Below, in pieces: positions 49,101 to 58,635 of a DNA stretch of 64,000 bases. This stretch comes from Asterochloris sp. CNOR1 (taxonomy: Eukaryota > Chlorophyta > Trebouxiophyceae > Trebouxiales > Trebouxiaceae), in NCBI GenBank assembly GCA_963969365.1, contig OZ017756.1, forward strand, positions 1,674,001-1,738,000, given 5' to 3'. Made by a program: the position numbers and the translations under genes. The notes beneath the pieces are model-generated. The model worked only from the letters and a program-made list of their open reading frames with translations, had not been told where the DNA came from and did no database searches. Numbering within the stretch: position 1 is the stretch's first letter; each line of letters begins with the position of its first letter.

Positions 49101-52100
49101 ACCGCTGTCTAGAGAGGCAGCATGCCACATGTTGCCTGTCATGGCACTGATGACATGGATTGCAGTTCACAGCAGCTTTACTTACCCCGGCTGAGACAGT
49201 GAGCTGGTAAGGATGCAACGCTTCTATTGAAGGATACAGCAGGGCTGCTGCAGTAGAAGCAGCAACAGAGCCCCGTCAGGAACAGGCTTGGTGAGCACGA
49301 GCATTTTTCTCGTGCAGGAGGTGGCACAGCTGCAGAAGCAGCAGGCTGAGCAAGCAGCGCTCATCGGCCAGCTGCGGTACGCAGAGGCTGCTGCAGACCG
49401 CCAGTGCAGCAAGCTGACGGAGGTGCTGCAGCAGCAGGAGCAGGCGCATGCAGAGCTCAAGGCTGAGGTTTGTGGCTACGCCAAGCATGCATCTGGCAGC
49501 GCCGTCTGTCTGTCTGGGTCTGCATTCCCAAATGGTGTGCCCCCGCCAGGCATGGCTGTCAGGTCGACCTTGTTGTCACATGATGTCTGGCTGCCTCAGA
49601 AACAAGTGATGCTGGTCTATGGCGCAGGGAACAAGCAGTGCAGCTGCACTGGTATGTGCCTGCCAGCAATGCATGGGTGAAGCTCTTGATACCATGTACC
49701 CCTATGCCGCAACACTTCTGCATGCAGAATGGTTGGGCTGCTCGCGAGGCGACTGCTGATCAATGAATTTCCTTGCTTGCAAAGAGTAGCAGGCTTGCTG
49801 CAACAACAGTCAGCGCAGGGCTTGTATGACTGAGATGACCATATCTTTCATTGGCAGGAAGTACATAGTCGTTCAGACAGCCCTGCTGTGGTGCAGGTGA
49901 TGACAAAGGCTGCAGCAGCAGAGGCCCGCTTTGAGCGCCTTAGTGAGGCTCTGGGTGCTGAGAAGCAGACTTGTAAGGCCCTGAGGGCTGAGCTGCTGAG
50001 CAGCAAAGCTGCGGCTGAGGCACAGCTGAGTCGCCTCAGGATCGAGCTGGATGCTAAGCAGGTGAGCGGCACGCCAGGCGGTTGGAGCAGACCCCAGGGC
50101 TGTGCATCACTTGCCATCACATCTTGTCAGCAGCAGGCAGCAGACCACACAGTGCCATGGCTGTGCGCATTCATGCAGAGCCAGCCAGGCTGCATCCTTC
50201 AGGTGTGCCAGGTCAAGTAGGCCTGCATCCTTCAAGTGTTCCTGGTCCCCGCAGCAGACTGAGACACTGTTGGGCAGTCACCACTGGTTGCTCTGCTACA
50301 TGATCAGCCAAGCAGTGTAAATGGTCCAGAACGCTAAGGCCCATTCCTCCTTGAGCAGGGGCTGCTGAAGGGCTTGAGCGCCAAAGTGCATGCGGCCAAG
50401 TCGGATGCAGACGGCGCCAAGACAGAGCTGCGAGGGGCTCGAGCTAGCCTGACGGCCGTGGACAGCACGGCCGCCGACCTGAAGCATGCACAGAGGGAGC
50501 TGCAGCTGATGGCTGAGCGTCTAAGGGAGGAGCGGCATGCAGCTGCAGGGCTGCGCCGGCGTCTGCAGCAGCAGCAGGTGGGGTGTTAAAGCTGGTACCA
50601 GGCCACGGGGCGCATACATCATGCCACAGCTGGCTGCAGCAGCAGTGGGTGGTTGGCAGGCCGGGAGGTGCCCTTGCTCCTGTGTTTGTCAGGCAGAGGC
50701 TTGGTGCAACGGCCCTGACAATCATGCTGCCCTTCCCTGGGGAGTGAATGCGGCACTTTGCTAGAAGGTTGTCAATGGACCAGAGCACCAAGCGCTGCTG
50801 TGAGGGGTGCCAGATGGACTTGGCAGCAGTGAGTCAACAAGCAGGACGAGGCAAAGGCAACAGAGTGCTTGATTTGAAAGGTGCTTGCTTGCCAGCAGCT
50901 GCCAACAGCTGGGCCCGTTGCAGCTTCAAGCAGCGGCAGCCCCAAGCTCACCAACTGCATGCACCATGTCTGTAGCAAATGCAGGTCTGCAGCCACCTCC
51001 TTCACGTCAACATTGGCACCTGCAGGATGCGGCTGAGGCAGCAGAGCAAAGCTCCCAGGACCTGGCACGGGACCTGCAGCGGGCTGAGGCACGTTGCAGC
51101 GCCCTGCAGGAGCAATTGTCTGAGCAGCAGGCGCGCAGGCAGCAGCCTCAGCACCGCGCTGGGGGCCTGCCGCCTGCCGCTTCTCGGGCACAGGTGAGGG
51201 AGCCTGCGGATCCCTTCTCCTTGGACAGCCTGCTGTGGCCCATTGTCATGCAAGGGCTCTGTGCAAGCAACAGCTTGCAGGGCCCTGAGGTGGCACTGTC
51301 TGGGAGCTGTGGTTGAGGGTGAGTCGCATGGCGGCCCCTCTGGGACAGGTGCACAGCACAGCAGTGGGGGTCCACCCTGTCACACATGTGTGCTGCAGGC
51401 CGGTGCGGTCCTGCCAGACCGTCCCGGCACAGTGAATGACTGATGCTGCAGTGACGTGCCAGAGGAAGTGTTGTGAGTGTCACCTCTGCAGCTGGTAACA
51501 TCCCAACCAGAGTCAGTTGCTGCAGCGGTCTGAAGGGGCGGCAGCCTCGTCTGTTGGGGACAAAGGGAGCCCGCCAGGCAGGCAGGGTCGGGGCGGTGGG
51601 GCCCGAGAGGCGACTTCTGCACGGGAAGGAGCCAGCAGGGAGGCACTGACGCCCAGAAGGCAGCCCATCGTGGCGCCAGCCAGCCTCACGGACAGCCTGG
51701 GCCGGGTGCAGCAGGACATCATGGCCCTCAGGCAAGCTGCTGCCTGCAGGGGTGGGGCTAGCACTGTGCAGTGTAGCCAGTCCAGGGCTGGTCTGCTCCA
51801 GCGCCTCTCGCAATGAGATGGGAAGGACAGCAAATCCAAGCAGCTAGAAGCTCAGGAACGCCATGTCTGGATCTCTATGCAATGCAGTCATGTTCACCGG
51901 GCCACATGCTGCTCCTTGGTGGGTGAGCTGGGCTAGCATGTGGCACAGACACCCAGGCTGCTTCACTCACTGCCAGGAGAGAAGTCTTTGCCCCAGACAA
52001 GTCTCTTTCCTGCAGGGCTGAGCTGGAGGGCACCATGCAGAGCCCCAGGATTGATGAGCAGCAGCAGCCCACTGCTGCTCATCTCTCCGCAGGCTGGCAT

Positions 52101-53142
52101 GACCAGGGCAGTGAGCTCATCAAGGCCCACTCCCCAGAGCGCATGGTGCAGGTGGGCTGTGGCTACTGCCATGCAACTGCCATCCCCCACGCTGTCCCCG
52201 CAGACTGCACATCAGTCCTGCCGACAGATCAGCATCATCTGCAGCGCAGAAGTGTTGCTGTGCAGCGGCTTCCTTCACGACAGCAGCAAAAGGCGAAGTA
52301 CAGCAGCTGTCTGATGCAGGCTAGAGGGCACACAGAGCTGTGCAATGCTGCAGCACCTGAGACACCACTCAGCGCTTGGCGTCACTGCATGTGATGTGGC
52401 CAAGCTGTCCTGCTAATGTGCTGTCTGCTTGCCGCCAGGTGCTTGCAGCGGAGGTGGCCAGCTTGAGCACCTGCGTGCACACCATCCAGGATCGCATGCA
52501 CGCAGAGCACGAGGCCGCCAGCAGCTTGCACAGAATTTTGTCCACCTTGCAGCACCAGGTGGGCACTGGTGGTCTGCTGACGGCTGACACTGTTTGAGCA
52601 GCATGCTTGCATGTGCGCAGTACACTGCAGATCAGCAACAAGCCCTGAATGGCCGGCCGCAGCATTAAAGCAGAGTCTGGGTGCAGTCTTGCTGCCTGTG
52701 TTGCAGAGCTCCTTCATGCATTTGCAGTACTTAGTCAGACTGTGCTGGCAGCCGCAATCCTCTGCTGCTGGTGCTGCAGGAGGGCAACCGCCAGGCCCCA
52801 GCACCAGTGCTGGCCACCAGTCCTGCACGTGCTGAGCTGCCTGCCAGTCGCGCCAAGCGCCGCCTGCAAATGCCAGCTGTTGAGTTCAGGCACTCTGCTG
52901 ATCTTGATAGAGGCACAGAGCTGCAGACAGGTGCGCTCTCTGCCAGGGCTGCGTCACGCTCCTGCTTGCAGTGCCCCACAGTTTGTTGCTGCCTCTCTGC
53001 AGGTCCTGTTCTGCCCCTCAGAAAAGCAACCCTGCGCAAGCTTGGCAACAGCTTCCCCGCCACTGATTTCTGTGTATACCAGACCAGTCCCAACAGCATG
53101 CAACGGCATGGCAGCAGAACCACACCCGCCTCGCCCTGCTGA
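28109..53142 (+). CDS. Giant coiled-coil protein with N-terminal PH-like domain (~3,258 aa)
   Basis: About 45 exons sum to 9,777 nt in frame. First: 28109-28171, 28246-28359, 28439-28540, 28671-28682 (tentative), 28796-28993, 29252-29430, 29714-29822, 30005-30199. Coiled-coil exons: 30602-30784, 31194-31319, 31822-31980, 32441-32661, 33086-33275, 33915-34151, 34593-34871, 35224-35460, 36240-36515, 36932-37174, 37306-39342, 39693-39875, 40049-40429, 40756-40848, 41468-41650, 41930-42060, 42453-42615, 42841-42990, 43488-43751, 44169-44312, 44637-44822, 45028-45186, 45480-45628, 46194-46326, 46782-46976, 47354-47533, 47926-48153, 48669-48908, 49318-49467, 49897-50061, 50359-50577, 51026-51193, 51526-51731, 52016-52151, 52439-52558. 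Last: 52780-52930, 53003-53142. The N-terminus (MSVYRLKLIKQGFAGLECVG; LSKDGLMFTRNNGEQICTF; ADLYEEL) looks like a small beta-rich PH/PTB-type fold (inference). A Ser/Pro linker follows, then about 2,700 residues of Gln/Ala/Leu/Glu heptads and a basic tail. A tether, golgin or cytoskeletal role is possible but unproven. No family is recognised. Confidence 0.8.
32221..32381 (+). repeat. Two ghost copies of intron end plus exon start before exon 32441-32661
   Basis: 32221-32278 and 32327-32381 each start CCCTGCAGGCTG and parallel the true junction at 32433-32485. The second copy also repeats about 35 bp of upstream intron. Period is about 106 bp. Confidence 0.8.
33792..33862 (+). repeat. Ghost copy of the acceptor and start of exon 33915-34151
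   Basis: Parallels 33902-33972: CCTGTTGATRCAGG, then CAGCGCATGCTGGCAG and GCCTGCTGC-like blocks. Distance is 110 bp. Confidence 0.8.
35515..35556 (+). repeat. Ghost copy of the end and donor of exon 35224-35460
   Basis: TCCAGCAGGCGC and CAGGTGGG blocks parallel 35428-35469, but the copy reads into TAG codons. Confidence 0.75.
36024..36195 (+). repeat. Two ghost copies of acceptor plus start of exon 36240-36515
   Basis: Copies at about 36024-36095 and 36111-36195 contain GTGCAGG followed by TGTGTGGCCA, as the real junction does at 36231-36256. The second is similar for about 75 bp, down to the GTGCTGKAYCAGCAGCA block, but ends in TGA. Confidence 0.85.
37306..39342 (+). repeat. Nine tandem 46-53-residue coiled-coil modules within one exon
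   Basis: The exon encodes 679 residues. Its first about 455 are successive modules with the pattern A-E-x-x-x-L-E-x-R-L-Q ... LQQRADGLAAQLSxAQKALQ followed by SKT/AKT. Module lengths by eye: 46, 49, 53, 53, 53, 53, 53, 49, then a looser ninth. The most similar neighbours (modules 5 and 6) differ at only a few positions, which indicates recent in-exon duplication. The remaining residues form Q-rich coiled coil without clear modules. Confidence 0.85.
41241..41390 (+). repeat. Three ghost copies of the acceptor/start of exon 41468-41650
   Basis: Copies at 41241-41279, 41308-41337 and 41356-41390 each have TGTGCAGG followed by a purine-rich start resembling GAGGAGGCACAGAGGCAGCT. The first keeps GATGCAGAGGCAGCT. 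Confidence 0.65.
43249..43432 (+). repeat. Two ghost copies of parts of exon 43488-43751
   Basis: 43249-43320 parallels the acceptor and exon start (GCTGCAGGCYCAGGTGG, AGCAGCAGCT). 43371-43432 parallels a later stretch of the exon start (GAGTCCCAGCTGGAGG region), with TAG stops. Confidence 0.7.
43908..44060 (+). repeat. Imperfect ~76-bp tandem duplication in an intron
   Basis: Two units share CATGCTCATCTG, CAGCCATGCCT and TGAATG blocks in the same order. Intronic. Confidence 0.7.
46441..46585 (+). repeat. Minisatellite, five units of 29-30 bp
   Basis: Units follow GTCCAKCTGCACATGTCATG plus CACCCCATG, with a few substitutions each. It lies in the intron between exons 46194-46326 and 46782-46976. 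Confidence 0.9.
47717..47785 (+). repeat. Ghost acceptors resembling the start of exon 47926-48153
   Basis: GTGCTGCAGGTGCAGCA followed by CCATGAGG parallels the real GCTGCAGGTGCAGCACCTGG at 47918-47937. A weaker GTGCTGCAGGT is at 47717. Confidence 0.55.
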
Positions 53143-53336
53143 CCTCTGTACTTTTCTCAGAACGTCCAAACCTTGCACTGACCCTCATCAGCTTGTCAAC
53201 GACTACTATACTGGCAACGCCCTGCTGCAATGACCTCAAATGATTTGCAGAGCAATGCTGCCTTGGTGCTGCTCATGTTTTGCTTTTCACTCGAGGATTG
53301 TTTTGAACAATGAGAAGACTCGCTGATGCAGTAGTC
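53143..53336. other. Convergent 3' spacer
   Basis: 194 bases between the stop of the giant gene (+) and the stop of the orphan gene (-). No feature is seen. Confidence 0.4.
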
Positions 53337-55035
53337 TCATTCCTCAACATCCAACAGAGCAGGCAGGGGTAGTGGCCAATACTCGGTGCAGTCCTCAAAG
53401 GTGGGCGAGTTGGGAGGTGTGGGCCCGGTCATGTCCACCTCAGGTGAAGCAGTGCCGAATGTTACAGGCGAGCCAGCCTGCAGGCAAGCACATCCTAAGT
53501 GCAGAAATGGTGCTTGTTTGTGCTACAGCGGCTGCTGCTGAGACTAATATAGGCTGCAAGCCAGCAAGCAAACACCGTGTGCGCAGACGTGCTGGACTGA
53601 TCATGCTTGCTAAGCTGCACTCTGGAAGTGCTGAAGAAGCAGACCTGCTGCATGTCAAGCATGTGTCCCTCAGCTGGAGTGTTGGAGAAGAGGCCAGCCT
53701 GGCATGCTGCAGCATCTCCCGAGGCAATGGTGGGCAACAGGGTGGCTGCCGAATGCTGCACGCTGCCTGAGAGAATTGAGCCACTGGCCTGTGAAGGCAG
53801 CGTGTGGGGCAGGCTGGGCCGGGCGTCTGCTGCGCTGAGTGAAGGGCGGCTCAGCATGTCAGGTCTAGGGATGATCCTTGAAGCTGTTGCCCTGGGGCTG
53901 CTGGCTCTGCCTGCCACTTCTCCTGCAGCTGACTCAATGGCTGAGTGCCTGAGCGCAAATCCTTGTGCTGGGGACTCCACATGGAAGAGCCTGCCAGGGG
54001 TGACAGCAGCTGCGCTAGCAACTGTCAGTGACCCCGATGTGTACATGCCTGGTGAGGCCATGGCATGGTTGGCTGCTGGGTGCTTGAGGACTGACTCCAC
54101 TTCAACTAGATCATTGTCGCTTTCTGCATCCTCCTGGCTAGTGTTGGAGGCCGCAGAGAGTAGTGCACTGGTGTCGCCTGCCAGCTGCACCTGCTGGCTG
54201 CTGAAGGTGGCAGACATCATGTTGGCAGACCTCCTGTATGAGGCAAAGGACGCCGCCCCTGGCCTGGGGAAGCACTGGTGCTGAGCAGAGCGAGGGAGGT
54301 TGCACACAGAGGCGCTCTCTGTGGTGGCCTGGGGGCTGTGTGGCATGGCCTCTGAGTTCTGCATTTTGGTGACCGGGCCTGCCAGTGATGCTGACATATC
54401 AAGCTGCTTATCCCCTGCAGTTGGCACGTGATGAACTGTGAGCAACAGCATTGGACGGACTGCTGCAAGTGCTGTCAAGGGCAGATCAGCACAGGCAGCT
54501 CTTGACTCAGACAGACGCTCAGTAGGGAGCTACACATACCTGCTGCAGATGCCCCTGGCTGTACATTCGAATCGACATGCTTCAGCTTGAACCGCTTGTT
54601 TTCTGCTGGTCCCAAGATGGTGTGGTCTGTTGAGGGAGACCTTGGGGCTCTCTTAGGTGCTGCCATCTGCCTGACCCCAGTCTTGCCTGCTGCTGCCGCC
54701 GTTCCGGTACAATCTATGAACGTGAAATCCGGCGATAATTTGTAGGTGGCCAAATTTGGGAGGGAAACCTGTTCAAAATCTGCATATCACATGCATGGTT
54801 GCTATCAACTTGTCTGTGGCTGTGACAGAGTGAATCTGGAGGGCAGAGTAGGATCATTGCTCTGTTTGTCTGACGAACTGTGATGCTGCCTGTGCGCGCG
54901 ACCTTCATTGGGCGAAATCGAAGAGGAGTTTGCTTGAGCTGCACTGCCAGAGCCTGCAGCCTGCTGCTTGCTGGAATCCGGTCCACTGCAGTCAGAGCCT
55001 GAGATGTCAAACCGCATCAGCTCCTGCATCAACAT
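53337..55035 (-). CDS. Hypothetical Ser/Ala-rich disordered protein (427 aa)
   Basis: Not recognised. Four exons in consistent phase: 54903-55035, 54540-54779, 53645-54414, 53337-53477 (1,284 nt). The start is the ATG at 55035 (MLMQELMRFDISGSD). The N-terminal part includes DFEQVSLPNLATYKLSPDFT, FIDCTGT and a basic stretch KRAPRSP...ENKRFKLKH that could be a nuclear signal (inference). The long third exon is low in hydrophobics and rich in Ser, Ala and Pro, with an acidic DAESDNDLVEVESV patch. The tail PPNSPTFEDCTEYWPLPLPA looks like a short linear motif. A phase-compatible donor (55090) and acceptor (55024) would fuse it to the upstream stomatin gene, so independence is uncertain. The donor of exon 1 (GTCGCG) is weak. 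Confidence 0.55.
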
Positions 55036-55072
55036 CGGTAAAGACGAGAGCAGTCACAGCACCTATAGGTAG

Positions 55073-58000
55073 CTACCTGCCCTGGGTCACACCCCTGAAA
55101 ATGCCCATGGCCTGCGCCACCATGGAGGCTGGGTTGCTGGTGTCAGCTGGCAGCAGCAGGGTGGTGCTCTGCTTGGCAACCCCTCTGAAGGCCTCCAGAT
55201 ACTGCTCAGCAATCCGCAGACTGGCTGCCTCACTGCCGCCATTGGCCCTGCAAGTCCAAGCACAAAGATCTGCGTCCAAAAGCTAAGCAGCGGCAGAGAC
55301 AATGAAGTATTGTGACCACACGCTCAATGTGTCAAGACAGCACAGTCGAGTCCAACACAAGTGCAGTGTCTGCAGCATTGCCACCCTGTGCAACACACTC
55401 ACATCAGGGCGGAAGAGGTGACCTCCAGGCTCCTGGCTGTGGCCTGCGCCCGCATGCGTATTGCTTCTGCCTCACCTGCAGCAGCGTTGCTGACCAATGA
55501 TCAGCTTCCAGGGACTGCAGAGACAGAGCAGTCTTGCCTTCTCCATCACAGCCACTGGTCACCATTGATAGCTAGACAACAGCCCAGCTCAGACACAGGC
55601 GCCATCTCTCACATGTCCAGGGGGTTTCCCAGCTGTAACACCACCAACATTCAGCCCCAGCCTGGCACTAGACGGCCTCAGCTTGCCCAAAAGGTAAGGC
55701 GGCATGGACTGAATTACCTTATGTCAGCTTAGCATAGAGCAGAAATTACAGCATGCTTTAGACAGGCAGTGGACGGCACATGACTGCCTTCACCTTTTCG
55801 TCAGCGCAGCCAACACAGAGCACCTAGACCCCAGACATTGCTCAGGGAAGAGCATGGGGTGTCCCCCAACAAACGCAGAGGGCCAGCAAGACGGAGCAGA
55901 CTCACTTGTCCCCTTTTGCAGGCGGAGGGCCAGCACCTGTCAAGAGGTACTGGTGCACCCAGATACAAGTACAGAATGGTTGAAAGTACAGCTTGGTCAG
56001 CAGCACAGTCAGCGTCAAGCATCCCATGATGCAGGCCGAGAGCAGCACCTGTGGCTCTGTTGATGGAGTCCTCCTTGGCAGCCTCTGATCTGAGGATGAC
56101 TTCCGACTTCTCAGCCTCTGCCCTGTTGATGAGGGCCTGCTTGTCCCCCTCAGACTCTAGCACCTGTGCCCTTTTGCGCCGCTCCGCCTCTGCCTTCAGC
56201 GCAGCAGCCAGTCCCCCTCAGGATGGGTGCAGAGGATGCGGCCGAGCATGTGCCACATTGCAAGGCAGCTCTAGTCATGCTGGGCACAGTGCACAATGAA
56301 CCTGTGCCACCATGCTGCTGCAGGCGGTGGTGGCAGCCCCAGCATGCCACCAAATGGCCATTGAGGTATGCAGAGACGATGTCTGCCTGCATCACATGCC
56401 ATGCCAAGAAGCACAACGCACGCTGCTGCCTGTGAGGCCCTGGCTGCCTGGGGGCTAACAGCCTCAGTCAGCAGCCAGGATGACGCAGGCCATATGTCAA
56501 GCCCCGGTGGCGAAGTCTCTGTCTGCATCCCTGTACTGCTTCACGCTGCCAGCAAGTTCATGCTCCAGTGCCCCAATGCATGACGGCCTCCACTGTGGCC
56601 AAACAGGCATAGCCTGGACACGCACAGCGCCTGGGTACCCTACAAGCTGCAGCTCCATGGCCTTGTGCGGGCAACTCAATGCAAGGAGAGGCATCCCTGC
56701 ACCATGTGCCTCACCAGCTGCCCAATGCGTGCAGGCCCAACCTGCAAATTCTTGCTGCTGTGATGCCAGCAGTGCAGTAAAAGTCCCAACCTGCAGTTCC
56801 ATGGCCGCCTTGATCCCTGACGGCACGTTGATGTCCTTGATCTCGTACCGCAGGCACTCCAAGCCCCAGTCAGCCGCTGCCTCTTTGATGTCTTCCCTGA
56901 ACACAAACAGCAAAGGCTACATAGCCTTCTCTTGAGTAACAGGTCAGGTGGATGCTGCTGAGCAAGACATCAGCTGGAGCTTGCTCAGCATCCGCCCTGC
57001 CAGAGCCTGATGACATGTGGCCTCAGCAGAGTGCATCGAACCCCAGCGTGAGCGCCCTGCCAGACCAGCAATGCTACCTATGACTCTGCCACAAGAGAGG
57101 AGCGCGTACACAGGCCCCAACATTTAGGGCCCAAGTTCAAGGCCCGAGACGACCGTTGTCACACACATCAGGTGCTGTCTTGAGACAGGGATTGCAGTCA
57201 CCCACGGACAGTACGCCTGCAGGTGCACCGCACCTGATTTCATGATTCAGAAGCTGCCGCTCCTCAAAGGTCTTGTCGAGCGTGATCTTGCCCAGCTCAC
57301 TGCGCATGGTGGTCTGCGCCAGCTGCACCACCGCATACATGGCATTCTCCACGCCATAGGAGGCCTTCTGCGGATCCACCACCTGCAGGCATGGGTTGCT
57401 GGCTGGCGCTGGCAGCTGCGATGGAGCCTGCATGCCATCCTATATGCCTTCCTATATGTCACCAGGCCATGTGGGGCTTCACCTGCCTGTGCGCACAGCA
57501 CTCATTTAGTGCTGGATTTTTGGCTCATGAGTTTCAGCCAAGACATGCAGTGCAAGATGTCTGGGCGTTCAGCAGAATGCGAGCCTGCACATGCTGCCAT
57601 GCCCCTCAGCCTGCTTGGGTACCACCAGAGTGCAGCTGCTGGCGCGGCACCGGAGTAGAGCTGGCCTTGTGCCGGGGCAGGGTGGTGGCACAAGCTGCTG
57701 TGCAGAGCAGGATGCCGTGAGGCTTGCTGGGAGCTGTATGGGGAGCCTGGCATTGACTGCTGTGGCATGCACCATCTGCATTATGGTCCATGGTGTTTGA
57801 CGCTGCACATGTCCCCAGGGGTCCATCTGGTTGCCCACAGCCCATGGCCAACTGTGTCTGGTCACCTTGACATACAGCACTCCGTCTATCACCAGGGCCA
57901 CATTGTCCCGGGTGACAGCGCCTTGGTTGGGAATCTGGATGGCTACCTCCTTCAAGGAGTGGACATAGGCAATTCGGTCGATCTGCAGGTAAGAGGAGAC

Positions 58001-58533
58001 CTGTGCTGTGCTCTCGCCTCACAGAAGGTGGCGGCTGCAGCTGTAGCAGGCTGCCTGGGGCTGCTGTGCTGCAACCTCAGCTCGGCTGCCAGGCAGGGGT
58101 GACCCTGGACTCACGAAGGGGATCAGGAGGTGAATGCCTGAGCCCAATGTTTTAACATACTTCCCAAAGCGTTCCACAACATAGGCCATCCTCTCTGGCA
58201 CGATTCTGCATGCAACAGGTTGGAAGTCAGGACATTGCTGCAATACCAAGGCAAAATGACAGCTTTCCGGATGACTTACACAATTCCAATGTTGGCAGGC
58301 CTCCCAATTTGCCGGTATATCATCTGATCCTGGTGATTTGGCTGGCTCATGAAGCCTGGCACTTGTGGCGCTGACACCCATGCTGATGTGTGCAGCTGTG
58401 CAGGTGTTACAAGGAGGGTCTGACGCAGAAAGAAACCGGCACAAGGCTGCTGCTCATGCCAACATGCTGTGACGAGGCCAGATTTCGTGCTTGCATTAGC
58501 CAGGCGAGGCAATGCTCTCAGACATCGGTGCAT
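55073..58533 (-). CDS. Mitochondrial stomatin-like protein (SLP2 type, SPFH/band 7), 369 aa
   Basis: SPFH-family scaffold of the mitochondrial inner membrane (family knowledge: binds prohibitins and cardiolipin-rich domains). Eight exons: 58280-58533, 58115-58205, 57866-57982, 57234-57382, 56791-56896, 56049-56193, 55403-55475, 55073-55247; 1,110 nt in frame. The N-terminus [20 protein letters not shown] is Arg-rich and suits a mitochondrial presequence. SPFH domain: [95 protein letters not shown]. Then [20 protein letters not shown], the coiled coil [20 protein letters not shown], and the conserved end IAEQYLEAF ... [20 protein letters not shown]. The usual LN-x-I-V before the coiled coil is replaced by [14 protein letters not shown]. 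Intron 5 ends TGAAG. Size matches human SLP2 (356 aa). Confidence 0.92.
56641..56667 (-). repeat. Ghost copy of stomatin exon 5 end with dead donor
   Basis: Parallels 56788-56813 (AMELQ plus GT). In the copy the base after CAG is C, so the donor is lost. Confidence 0.6.
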
Positions 58534-58635
58534 GGTCCCTGTTCACTTCGACAGCAACACCGTGCTCCCTCAATCTGGCTGTGAGCTGTAGTATTACTTT
58601 CAGATTTGACCAGAAATTGGTTTGACTGTGTCTCA

